Below are positions 21,782 to 30,513 of a stretch of 64,000 bases of DNA, piece by piece. Position 1 is the stretch's first letter; every line of letters starts with the position of its first letter. The notes beneath the pieces are model-generated. The model saw only the letters and a program-made list of their open reading frames with translations, was not told where the DNA came from and searched no databases. A program made the position numbers and the translations under genes. This DNA comes from Blastobasis lacticolella (taxonomy: Eukaryota > Arthropoda > Insecta > Lepidoptera > Blastobasidae): NCBI GenBank assembly GCA_905147135.1, contig LR990056.1:2862001-2926000 (forward strand). Reading direction: 5' to 3'.

Positions 21782-22895
21782 TCAGACGCTAGTCAGCCAG
21801 GTTAAGCAGGCCTCCAGGCAGTCGCTCTTGCTACCAAAGTTGTTGAGGTTTCCGCCACAGCCTTCGTAGGTGAAACGCATACAATGAGCCATTCTCTGGT
21901 TGAAGTAATACTTGGTCATGAACAGTGTGCAGTCGCCCACGGCTGGCGGTAGCTTGCACCTCTCGTTGATAACTGAAAGGAACCATCATTGAGCGCTTTT
22001 ATAATTCGTAACGTGACGATGTTATCGTGGATGTCCACTTAGGGTCGACGTTGCCAAAGTAATTTAAAATTTTTTTAATTTTCTTGGCAAAAATCAAGTT
22101 GGTCACCGTTTGAATCGAGAACTTTCTTATTTTACTGATTATTTGACTGAAGTCAAATAATCAGTAAAATAAGACTGACTTTAATATCGCTGAAAAGCGA
22201 AACTGACAAGAGGATGTAATGCATCTCGGCTTTTTTATTTGTAGAACCCACACAAGAGGATATGTACCTAAGCACTGTCGCTACGTAAGTCGAAATATAG
22301 GTAAAAAAACGGGCCTGGTAGTGAACGGGCAGACCAAAGTTTTGTGGTTCTCCTAACTCTCTACTATCGCTACAAAGTGGAATTTTTCTTGTACTTCATC
22401 ACGTAGGTTGACCTATTCCGCCCTCACAGTCGCCCAGTACTGCTAAATAATTAGAAATTCACTCACCGTCATACTCTGCAGTAACCTGTGACAAATCAAC
22501 AATTGAAGTTGAGAGCATTTATTAGATAATGTTATAAGGTATTGCATGTTAGGCTATCTTTCGTTTGTATAATGTACCTCCACTATCACTCACTGTATCA
22601 CTTCGTAACAAAACAACATCATGATATCAGCCGAACGACGCCAACTGGGCATAGGCCTCCCCCAGAGATCTCCACAAAGGCCGGTCCTGTGCCTTCCGCA
22701 TCCAGCTGGTACCTGCAAGCTATACCAGGTCGCCGGTCCACCTTGTGGGAGGCCTGCCCACGCTGCGTCTTCCGATAAACAAACAACACAACTTGCGATA
22801 ATTGTATTAGTTGTACTCACTTGTAGTCCGGTACAAAAAAGAACCATCAGGCCTACTACGTTGATCATTTTGTCATTACCTAATTCAATTTTCAT
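21782..22895 (-). CDS. Secreted single-Kunitz-domain protein, copy A
   Basis: Three minus-strand exons: 22821-22895 (ATG to CTACAA|gtgagt), 22467-22485 (after tttgtcacag, 19 nt, ending GACG|gtgagt) and 21782-21972 (after cctttcag to TGA). Phases 0 and 1 join cleanly, giving 94 residues. A second ATG at 22868 gives a more classic signal peptide, MINVVGLMVLFCTGLQVTA, and may be the real start. The mature domain shows all six Kunitz cysteines with the usual spacing: ERCKLPPAVGDC, TKYYFN, AHCMRFTY, GCGGNLNNFGSKSDCLEAC. Kunitz (BPTI) proteins block serine proteases outside cells. The P1 position after the second cysteine is Thr, not Lys/Arg, so trypsin inhibition is doubtful. Copy A has YEGC where copy B has YGGC. 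AATAAA on the minus strand at 21739-21744 suits the 3' end. Intron 1 holds an RTE fragment. Confidence 0.88.
22126..22173. repeat. Perfect 23-bp-arm palindrome, copy A only
   Basis: Arm 22126-22148 (cttattttactgattatttg then act), spacer GA, and its exact reverse complement at 22151-22173. Copy B has only the left arm followed directly by gaagtgactt. The extra bases are therefore an inverted copy of the adjacent sequence, as made by template switching during replication. It lies in intron 2 of the Kunitz gene. Confidence 0.92.
22612..22782 (-). mobile_element. RTE-type LINE 3' terminal fragment in Kunitz intron 1
   Basis: The plus strand reads GGCATAGGCCTCCCCCAGAG, CGCATCCAGCTGGTACCTGC and GTGGGAGGCCTGCCCACGCT. 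This is the reverse complement of the last 150 bases of the RTE at 24045-27226. It ends at an ATCATGATATCAG remnant of the ATG-rich tail. It is also in copy B at 59693-59862. Confidence 0.8.
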
Positions 22896-22930
22896 AGGCA
22901 ATCCACAGTGAATGATAGTATTTTCAGCAC

Positions 22931-22960
22931 TGATACACCATCAGAACTGCTTTCTTTATA
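22931..22960 (-). promoter_or_regulatory. Core promoter of the Kunitz gene (copy A)
   Basis: The minus strand has TATAAAG at 22960-22954 and, 29 bases downstream, an arthropod initiator TCAGT with its A at 22931. That leaves a 5' leader of about 35 bases before ATG 22895. The arrangement is kept in copy B at 60039-60010. A TATA plus initiator core suggests regulated, tissue-restricted expression, which is inference. Confidence 0.8.
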
Positions 22961-23186
22961 GCTGTTGTTTCATAACACTGACCTATTGTGCCCGACGAGA
23001 ATACTGGGAAAGGTAATTAGTTACTGTTTTTATTAGACTTATATTTATAATGGTCTACATGGCTTATTCTCTCTGTTCTGGGAAAATATTCCCTTCACAC
23101 ACTGCGTCGTCGGTCCTTTGAAATTACGACCTTTCAGTTACGGAAAAAATATCACATGTAGATGGATTAGTCATGGTTGTTTTTTT

Positions 23187-23432
23187 TTATGTAATACGGC
23201 AGACAAACAGGTGCGCGGGGCCATCTGATGGAAAGTGGTCACCGTCCACAGTGGTACCAATGCGTTGCCCGTCTCTTAGGAGACCTCTAATATACCTCAT
23301 GAACGATCCCATGTCATAGTCGTACGAACGAGTAACGTTCTTTCGAATCTTCGCGTGTACACCACTAGAGAGTCCACGTAATGGTGATGAGTACCCAGCC
23401 CACGTTGTTGTTGAGTTGGGTTGAGTACCCAC
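23187..23432 (-). mobile_element. LINE protein C-terminal fragment
   Basis: The minus strand reads GTQPNSTTTWAGYSSPLRG, HAKIRKNV and YDYDMGSFMRYIRGLL. This is a damaged form of the better copy at 60215-60545, which adds WNELPATVFPLDYDMGSF, a common LINE carboxyl end. Part of it (TGTACACCACTAGAG to AGTACCCAGCCCACG) is repeated at 23779-23832, showing a local direct duplication absent from copy B. Confidence 0.6.
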
Positions 23433-23439
23433 CCAGTGT

Positions 23440-23578
23440 ATAATAAGTATGTATTTAAAAGTAATTAAGTAGTATATCGGTTATCTAGCACCCATAGTAC
23501 AAGCATTGCTTAGTTTGGGGCTAGATGGCGCTGTGTGAATTTGTCCACGAATATTTAATATTTATTTATTATTATTTA
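23440..23578 (+). mobile_element. 5'-truncated SINE, family 2, copy A only
   Basis: Matches the reverse-strand SINE at 34098-34330: ATAATAAGTATGTATTTAAA, TTGGGGCTAGATGGCGCTG, AATTTGTCCACGA, then an ATTTATTTATT tail. AGTGT before and after fits a short target duplication, and copy B reads CCCAGTGTTGTTGG uninterrupted. Confidence 0.8.
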
Positions 23579-24044
23579 GTGTTGTTGGGGATGCCGTTAT
23601 TGTGGTGGAACACGCTTACTATCTCGACATTATGTCGTATCGCAATTTTTGTTTTGTAGAAACGTAGGTAAGTGCACGTATCGTAGATATTATAGGCGAT
23701 AGTTACAGTACGGCCATCAGGTGGGCTGTCCCCTATTGAGTAGGTATTGAACTACTGAGTAGCTTGAAATACTTTGCGTGTACACCACTAGAGTCCACGT
23801 AATGAGTACCCAGCCCACGTTGTTGAGTTGGGTTCAGTACTAGGGTTGCCACCTTTTTTTTGGAGAAATATAGTATTTTTCTTATCTAACAGCAAAAAAT
23901 ATAGTACTATTGGGAAATTTTGCTAAATAAAAAGTACACATTTATTTACATTAGGTAACTATTTATTTTTACCTATTTTATTTTTAGTTACTTTTGGCTT
24001 TAGCCAACAACTATTATTTATTATCTATCGACTATTTAAATATT

Positions 24045-27000
24045 GTGTGTGGTGTGTGGTGCCGCCACTTAAAAGAATAGCACCACCCCATCTCTTCCCG
24101 TGGGTGTCGTAAGAGGCGACTAAGGGAATAACCCGGAAGATGGGCAGCAGCATCTTTCGGGTACATTTACATCTACTTCACTGCGATCGCCAACCCGCCT
24201 GCCAAGCGTGGCGATTATGGCAACCCCCCCCCTGATGACAAGCACACACAGGCCACGGCCCCCAGTACCCGGCGGCCCCGCTATTCCGGACTATGGTAGC
24301 GGTCACGGTAACGGCGGGGCAGGGGGTGCGAAGAATCACCGGATGCGACCAGGCTACCACAAAGCACGACCACTGGCCCTGGCTACATACAATGTCCAGA
24401 CACTGCGGACCGACGAAAAGCTCGTGGAACTGGAGGAAGTGGTAAGCAGATTAAATTGGGATATTATAGGGTTATCTGAAGTCCGAAGAAAGGGGGAGGA
24501 CTCGATAATCCTAAAGTCCGGAAATCTGCTTTACTTCCGGGAGGGCGACCAACTGTCCCTAGGTGGTGTCGGGTTCCTCGTCCACAAATCCCTCGTGAAC
24601 AACATAGTCAAAATCGAGAGTGTGTCGTCTAGGGTAGCGTACCTTATACTCAGAATTACCAAGCGGTATTCGTTGAAGGTCATACAGGTCTACGCACCGA
24701 CTTCGACGCACTCCGACGATGAAGTGGAGGCTATGTATGAGGATATTTCTACAGCCATGCATACCTCCAAGACACACTATACCGTTGTCATGGGGGATTT
24801 CAACGCGAAACTGGGCAAACGAGGCGGAGACGAGTTGAGAGTGGGGCAATTTGGAATTGGAAGTCGGAACGCCCGTGGCCAGATGCTGGCCGGCTTTATG
24901 GAGAAGGAGGGACTCTTTATGATGAACTCATTTTTCAGGAAGCCGGATCATCGCAGATGGACGTGGGTTAGTCCCGATGGTGTCACAAAAAATGAGATTG
25001 ACTTCATCCTATCTACGAAACGGCATATATTCAATGATGTCTCGGTGATCAATAGCGTTAAAATTGGCAGTGATCACCGCTTGGTAAGAGGCACATTGAA
25101 TATTAATCCCCAGCTGGAAAGATCGAGATTGATGAGGTCCACGCTCCGGCCTATACCCATCCAAATCCAAAACCCCGAGAGCTTTCAACTCGAATTACAA
25201 AATCGCTTCGAGTGCCTAGGAGAGTGCGTCGACGTGGACGACTATAATAACAGGTTCGTGGAAACTGTCTATACGGTTGGGTCAAAGTTTTATAAGGCCT
25301 GCCGTACAAACAGAACAAACAAAATCTCTGACGATACCCTCAAACTCATTGAAGAAAGACGCGGAATGACTCTGCAATCCCCTGATGATGTCTCTCAATT
25401 TAGGCGACTTAATCGACAGATCTCCAAGTCTCTGACTCGCGACATACGCCGCTTCAATACTACCAATATTGAGGCGGCGATCGAGCGGAACAAAGGCTCT
25501 AAAGTCTTTGCGAGAGATCTGTCGATTGGACAGAGCCAGTTGACGAGACTGAAAACGGATGACGGCAGAGTTGTTTCGACCAAGTCCGAGGTTTTGAGGG
25601 AAGTCGAGAGGTTCTATGGACAGTTATACACGACAACACGGGCACCTGTTACCAGTATGGCAAAAGACCCCAGAGCCAAGTTGACCCGACACTACACCGA
25701 AGATATCCCGGACATCAGCCTGTACGAGATTAGTATGGCTCTCAAACAGCTTAAGAACAACAAGGCGCCGGGTGATGATGGAATTACGGCTGAGCTTCTG
25801 AAAGCTGGTGGCAAACCTGTGCTTAAGACCCTTCAGAAGCTGTTCAATTCCGTCATCCTCGAGGGCAAAACGCCGGAAGCATGGCACAGAAGCATAGTCA
25901 TATTGTTCTTCAAGAAAGGTGATAAGGCTCTCTTGAAGAACTTCAGACCAATATCGCTGCTGACCCATGTCTATAAGCTGTTTTCGAGAGTCCTTACGAA
26001 TCGTCTCGCACGCAGGTTTGATGACTTCCAGCCTCCCGAACAAGCCGGATTCCGAAAAGGTTTTAGTACCATAGACCACATACATACGCTGCGGCAGGTT
26101 GTACAGAAGACCGAAGAGTATAACCGGCCATTATGCTTGGCGTTTGTGGACTATGAGAAAGCCTTCGATTCGATCGAAACTTGGGCGGTGCTCCAGTCTC
26201 TACAGCGGTGCCAAATAGACTATCGATATATCGAAGCACTGAAGTGTTTGTACGAAAACGCCACTATGTCAGTTCGTCTCCAGGACAAGACCACAGAACC
26301 TATTCAGCTGCAGCGAGGTGTTAGACAAGGTGATGTCATATCACCGAAGTTGTTCACCGCTGCACTGGAGGATATCTTTAGGCTTCTGGACTGGGACGGA
26401 CTTGGCATCAATATTAACGGCGAGTACCTCACGCACCTCAGATTTGCTGACGATATCGTAGTCATGGCTGAAACCCTGGAAGACTTGGGCAAAATGCTCG
26501 ATGACCTCTGTAGTGCCTCTCAACAAGTAGGTCTTAAAATGAACATGGACAAGACGAAAATTATGTCGAATGTCCATGTTGTGCCTACTCCAGTGACAGT
26601 TGGAGGCACTCCACTTGAAGTTGTTGACGACTATACATACCTAGGACAAATAGTCCGGCTAGGTAGGTCCAATTTCGAGAAAGAGGTCAATCGACGAATC
26701 CAACTCGGTTGGGCAGCGTTCGGGAAGCTACGCCACATATTTTCGTCCCAATTACCGCAGTGTCTCAAGACGAAGGTCTTTGACCAATGTGTGTTGCCAG
26801 TGATGACTTACGGATCTGAAACGTGGCCACTCACTATGGGCCTAATAAGAAAGCTCACTGTTGCCCAAAGGGCAATGGAAAGAGCTATGCTCGGAGTTTC
26901 TTTGCGCGATCGAGTAAGAAATGAGGAGATCCGCAAGCGAACCAAGGTCACCGACATAGCTCTAAGGATTGCCAGACTGAAGTGGCAGTGGGCAGGGCAC

Positions 27001-27226
27001 ATAGCTCGAAGAACAGATGGCCGATGGGGCAGTAAAGTTCTCGAGTGGCGACCACGTACCGGTAGACGCAGCGTGGGTAGGCCTCCTACAAGGTGGACCG
27101 ACGACCTGGTAAGGATCGCAGGTACCAGCTGGATGCGGAAAGCACAGGACCGGTCTTTGTGGAGATCTCTGGGGGAGGCCTATGCCCAGCAGTGGGCGTC
27201 TTCTGGCTGATATGATGATGATGATG
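24045..27226 (+). mobile_element. RTE-clade non-LTR retrotransposon, full or near full length
   Basis: Inserted into the hAT-like element with an 11-bp target duplication ATTTAAATATT (24034-24044 and 27227-27237). It has a 5' leader of about 170 bases, one long open frame and a 3' end in TGATATGATGATGATGATG with no poly(A), as RTE elements have. It is copy A only, so it is recent relative to the duplication or haplotype split. Fragments of the same family are at 11240, 22612, 29461, 31190, 59693, 61751 and 63580. Confidence 0.9.
24217..27210 (+). CDS. RTE endonuclease/reverse transcriptase
   Basis: Uninterrupted frame of 997 residues from ATG 24217; the frame is open to 24208 but that codon is GTG. 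It has an AP-type endonuclease at about residues 55-300 (ATYNVQTLR, GLSEVRR, VMGDFNAKLG, SDHRLVRG). The reverse transcriptase follows at about 500-800 (KAPGDDGITAELLK, NFRPISLLTHVYKLFSR, FVDYEKAFDSI, RQGDVISPKLF, LRFADDIVVMAET). The C-terminal region contains AGHIARRTDGRWGSKVLEW and GRPPTRWTDDL. All catalytic motifs that I can see are present, so the element may be active. It copies its RNA by target-primed reverse transcription in the nucleus. It is a mobile-element gene, not a host gene. Confidence 0.93.
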   Translation: MATPPLMTSTHRPRPPVPGGPAIPDYGSGHGNGGAGGAKNHRMRPGYHKARPLALATYNVQTLRTDEKLVELEEVVSRLNWDIIGLSEVRRKGEDSIILKSGNLLYFREGDQLSLGGVGFLVHKSLVNNIVKIESVSSRVAYLILRITKRYSLKVIQVYAPTSTHSDDEVEAMYEDISTAMHTSKTHYTVVMGDFNAKLGKRGGDELRVGQFGIGSRNARGQMLAGFMEKEGLFMMNSFFRKPDHRRWTWVSPDGVTKNEIDFILSTKRHIFNDVSVINSVKIGSDHRLVRGTLNINPQLERSRLMRSTLRPIPIQIQNPESFQLELQNRFECLGECVDVDDYNNRFVETVYTVGSKFYKACRTNRTNKISDDTLKLIEERRGMTLQSPDDVSQFRRLNRQISKSLTRDIRRFNTTNIEAAIERNKGSKVFARDLSIGQSQLTRLKTDDGRVVSTKSEVLREVERFYGQLYTTTRAPVTSMAKDPRAKLTRHYTEDIPDISLYEISMALKQLKNNKAPGDDGITAELLKAGGKPVLKTLQKLFNSVILEGKTPEAWHRSIVILFFKKGDKALLKNFRPISLLTHVYKLFSRVLTNRLARRFDDFQPPEQAGFRKGFSTIDHIHTLRQVVQKTEEYNRPLCLAFVDYEKAFDSIETWAVLQSLQRCQIDYRYIEALKCLYENATMSVRLQDKTTEPIQLQRGVRQGDVISPKLFTAALEDIFRLLDWDGLGININGEYLTHLRFADDIVVMAETLEDLGKMLDDLCSASQQVGLKMNMDKTKIMSNVHVVPTPVTVGGTPLEVVDDYTYLGQIVRLGRSNFEKEVNRRIQLGWAAFGKLRHIFSSQLPQCLKTKVFDQCVLPVMTYGSETWPLTMGLIRKLTVAQRAMERAMLGVSLRDRVRNEEIRKRTKVTDIALRIARLKWQWAGHIARRTDGRWGSKVLEWRPRTGRRSVGRPPTRWTDDLVRIAGTSWMRKAQDRSLWRSLGEAYAQQWASSG

Positions 27227-28154
27227 ATTTAAATATTTATACTTAAACAATAAAATTTTTATTAAATTAATCGATGCTCTATTTTATCTCTTCTCTTAAT
27301 TTTATATTCATTACAGAAAAAAATACTTCCCATTAATGTTGTAGTTAGGAAGTTGCAGGAATGGAGACAAGAAAAGACATTACGAGCAAGGAAATTGGTG
27401 TTTCAAAAAAATAAAAAATTCTGTATACTTCTAAACAGTAACCTAGTTTCATGTGTAAACAAAACGATAATTCCATTTAGTCCATCAGTTAATTTATCCA
27501 ATATCCACAGAAAACAAAATTTGGTTTCTAATAAGTATTGTACATTTACTTTCAATTTTCAATTTGTTTAGTTCATTAAAATCAATTTTCATATTAAAAT
27601 ATCCATGCTGCGCTGGGCAATGGGCAAGCGTTCCTGACACAAAATAAAATAAAAAACCTCGACAGTTTTATTATCGATGAAAATATAGTATTTTTCGTAC
27701 TATATTATTTTTCTATAATATATAGTACAAATGACTAAATTATAGTACGATACTATATATTATAGTACGGGTGGCAACCCTATTCAGTACCCACCCAGTG
27801 TGGTTGGGGATGCCGTAATTGTGGTGGAACACAACTGCCCATTTTGGTGTGGTCCGCCTACTATCTCGACATTATGTCATAGAGTTTATCTGGCAGAAAA
27901 AATCGTAGGTGCTACGCAACAGCAGAAGTACTCAGTTTGACAGAAATTCATTGTTGCATGACCAGTGGTTCCTTTTAACGAATTTCTTGCCAGACTGTAG
28001 ATAGGAGTCGCCTTCCGACGTCCGTAAGTTGAACTCGAGTGTAATATTCCACGTACCTACCACCCGTTTGCGTTAAATTTCCTCCTAATCTTATTTTAAG
28101 GTGTCAGTGAGAAAAAGCAACATAGATAAAACAAAATAGAAGATTAGATAGGTA

Positions 28155-28536
28155 TAATAAGACAACGCTAAGTCCGAAACGCTTATTAAAGAAAGAAATC
28201 ACTGATTGGCAAGTTTTTTAAACGAACGTTTAATAGAACGTCATTCATAAATGTCATAAAAACAATTGGATTTCTGTAGGATTGTTTATTTTCGAAAGTT
28301 ATGAAAATTATTATTAAATAATGGAAAAAACAATTAAAAAGGAAGTGCAGGAGATAATTATCAGATGATTAATAATTAAGACAAACTAAAAGTACAAGTT
28401 CAAGAGATTAGTGACCAAATAACTGAATGTTTACAAGAAGGACTAATAAGGACAGATTATTCCCAGATTATTGCCATATCAACACTTTATAATTTTTACT
28501 GCTGTCAGTCAACACGGACTTATCGTGGTCTTATTA
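28155..28536. repeat. 382-bp inverted-repeat element, copy A only
   Basis: The left end TAATAAGACAACGCTAAGTC and right end GGACTTATCGTGGTCTTATTA are imperfect inverted repeats over about 26 bases. Copy B lacks the segment (about 60890-60900). The flanks do not give a clear target duplication. The inside is AT-rich with no frame. Confidence 0.65.
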
Positions 28537-28879
28537 AATGTATTTTTATGCCACATATGCTTAGGGTAGGGCGTGGAATAATTGAATGCATCTTAAAATT
28601 AAAAAATTACAAAAACATATAGGTGTTAATTTAACAATATGTATTATATTTCAAAAGGTCTAAACGTATAATACCTATGTCGACCAGGTAAATATTTGTT
28701 GCTACAATGCTCGATAAAAATTCGTTTTCTTTTCTTCGTCTCATTGTTACTGCGTTAAGTGCGTTCTAACCTGAAAATAATTGAGAATACTTATAAATAA
28801 CGACGACACTGTTATACTTGATAGCAAGTCTTCTAAAAATTGTCTTTAAAACAAATAAAATTTTTTAATCAATAAAAAA

Positions 28880-29040
28880 GTTTTATCTTAAAGAAAGGGG
28901 GTGATAAGTTTTTACGGGGTCCGTAACGCGTGGGTGATGCCCCTGGTTGCAAACGCCCATAAATAGGCTGCGGTGTCTCCTTTCCATCAGGCAGGCCGTC
29001 AGCTTGTTTGCCGCCTTAGTATTATAAAAATAGGATAGGT
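28880..29040 (+). mobile_element. LINE 3'-end fragment
   Basis: The motifs ACGGGGTCCGTAACGCGTGG, TAGGCTGCGGTGTC, CATCAGGCAGGCCGTCAGC and TTTGCCGCCTTAGTATTATA match the 3' ends at 20060-20220 and 61150-61310. The fragment continues into sequence shared by both copies up to about 29460, where I see no gene. Confidence 0.55.
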
Positions 29041-29460
29041 TTGGGTCGGCCACCATCACACGAGCCCAAGGCAACCTCGCTTGCTCGTAGTTCTCCTACT
29101 GATAGATGGACGAGGCTGCACGAAGTGCTGTTCAGATTCTACTAGTCGCACGTAAAAAGACCAGTCAAATAATGAATCCGATATCATCTAGCCACAGATA
29201 GGGCATCTTGGACGATGCTGGAGACCAGGCGAAGTGCAGGAAGATGAGTAAGAAAGCGGACCCTAGTAGAAGCCGGGATTGACCGCTGATGGAATGATGA
29301 TGATGACATCGCATGGCAGTCAATCAAGCTGTAAAACACAAACCTAATCTAATCCGTCTTTAAAGATATATATTTTATCGATGTCTATGCGAATGAAGTC
29401 CTTTCGACGCGTACAGCTAGAAATGCAAATTATGTACCTGATATGCGGATGACCATCGTT

Positions 29461-29580
29461 TTATACGCATGTTGGAGTTACCTCATCATCATCACAGCCC
29501 GTAACAGTCCACTGCAGGACTTAGGGCCTCTTCCACGAAAGGGGAGGTTATTGCCATAATCTCCACGCTTGGCAGGTGGC
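29461..29580 (-). mobile_element. RTE-family end fragment
   Basis: CTCATCATCATCACAGCCCG opens the fragment, the reverse of an ATG-rich RTE tail. GCCATAATCTCCACGCTTGG follows, matching the RTE 5' leader around 24200-24220 in reverse. Copy B carries a longer version (61751-62020). In copy A the fragment stops abruptly at the telomere-like repeat. Confidence 0.6.
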
Positions 29581-29610
29581 TAACCTAACCTAACCTAACC
29601 TAACCTAACC
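29581..29610. repeat. Interstitial telomere-type repeat, (TAACC)6
   Basis: Six perfect copies of TAACC, a rotation of CCTAA, which is the complement of the insect telomere unit TTAGG. Copy B has GTTGGAGATCGC at the same place. The array marks the left edge of about 190 bases that differ completely between the copies. Confidence 0.85.
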
Positions 29611-29652
29611 GATGTGCATCGTTTACCGTCTCGTGCTGTACCTACGGATGTA

Positions 29653-29852
29653 TCTAATTATTAAACACAAGCTGACCCGGCAAACGTTGTTTTGCCCCCC
29701 CCCCCTAACATTTAGGGGGATGAAAAATAGATGTTGGCCGATTCTCATAGATACCGGATAAGCACAAAAAATTTCATCAAAATCGGTCAAGCCGTTTCGG
29801 AGGAGTATGGCAACGAAAACTGTGACACGAGAATTTTATATATTAGAAGATA
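29653..29852 (+). mobile_element. Retroelement 3'-end-like repeat
   Basis: Begins GCTGACCCGGCAAACGTTG with a C run at 29696-29705. It ends ATCGGTCAAGCCGTTTCGGA, GGCAACGAAAACTGTGACAC and GAGAATTTTATATATTAGA, a pattern common in insect intergenic repeats. Copy B keeps only the right part (62160-62250). Confidence 0.45.
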
Positions 29853-29959
29853 TAATTCTTACCAAAATTTCTTCTAAATCCAAAGCTCTCGTCTCTCAAG
29901 AAATCGGGGTTCTCATCTGGGATTTATGAAAATAATAAACTGTTATTAGTGGACCTCCA

Positions 29960-30255
29960 AAGAGCGTCGGTAACCTAATGGTTAAGGGGTGGACTCGGAA
30001 GCGAGAGGTACAGGGTTCAAAACCCAGTGCCGCCATGACTCTTTTCTGAGTTATGTATATTAGCTGAACAGTGAACACTAACAGCTGCTCTCACGGTGAG
30101 GGGAAACATCGTGGTGAAAACTGCACATTCAAGCGACTGGATGTGTAACCGTGATCCCCTGTCGGGGTCACGGAGGTTAGATGGCAGTCGCTCCACAGTA
30201 TACCTGATCTGCCAAATCTTGGATCATTGTCAAGGCAGACCCCTGATCCAGGTGA
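29960..30255 (+). mobile_element. SINE family 1, full length
   Basis: The head shows GGTAACCTAATGGTTAAGG (A box) and GGTTCAAAACCC (B box). The body shows TTTTCTGAGTTATGTATATT, CGGTGAGGGGAAACATCGTG and AAGCGACTGGATGTGTAACC. It ends GGCAGACCCCTGATCCAGG. The B box is close to consensus, so this copy could still be transcribed by pol III. The copy B partner is at 62350-62650. Confidence 0.8.
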
Positions 30256-30513
30256 TTATTTTATTTTCTATTAGTGGATCTACAAATATAGGTATCCTAC
30301 GTACTTAATACCTAACGTTGTTCTTGTCCTTCTGTTAAATCTTTGTTAGGTATATTTTTAAATTTTGATACAGTTTATTTCCAGCAGGAGCTTTCACACG
30401 ATGTGGGGGTAGTTAAAGTCAGCCGCAGCTCACTGTACCTAAGTACTACTACTAGTAGATAATAATCATGGCACATTTAAAAAACATTATAAATAGTTAG
30501 GCTTGATACATAC

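Larger units (their letters stand above)
23841..27782. mobile_element. hAT-like non-autonomous element, interrupted by an RTE
   Basis: The terminal inverted repeats TAGGGTTGCCACC and GGTGGCAACCCTA bound the element. It is flanked by an exact 8-bp target duplication TTCAGTAC (23833-23840 and 27783-27790), the hAT signature. Without the RTE it is about 750 bp and carries no transposase frame. Subterminal TATAGTAC/GTACTATA motifs cluster at both ends. It is absent from copy B, where GAGTACCCACCCAG continues uninterrupted. Confidence 0.85.

Noticed and set aside
24208..27210. Host gene resembling craniofacial development protein
   Set aside because: That database label is usually given to RTE proteins; endonuclease, RT motifs, target repeats and absence from copy B show it is a mobile element.
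29581..29610. Chromosome end
   Set aside because: Only 30 bases of telomere-type repeat with ordinary shared sequence on both sides.
29960..30035. tRNA gene
   Set aside because: It is the head of a family-1 SINE repeated many times in the window with the same body.
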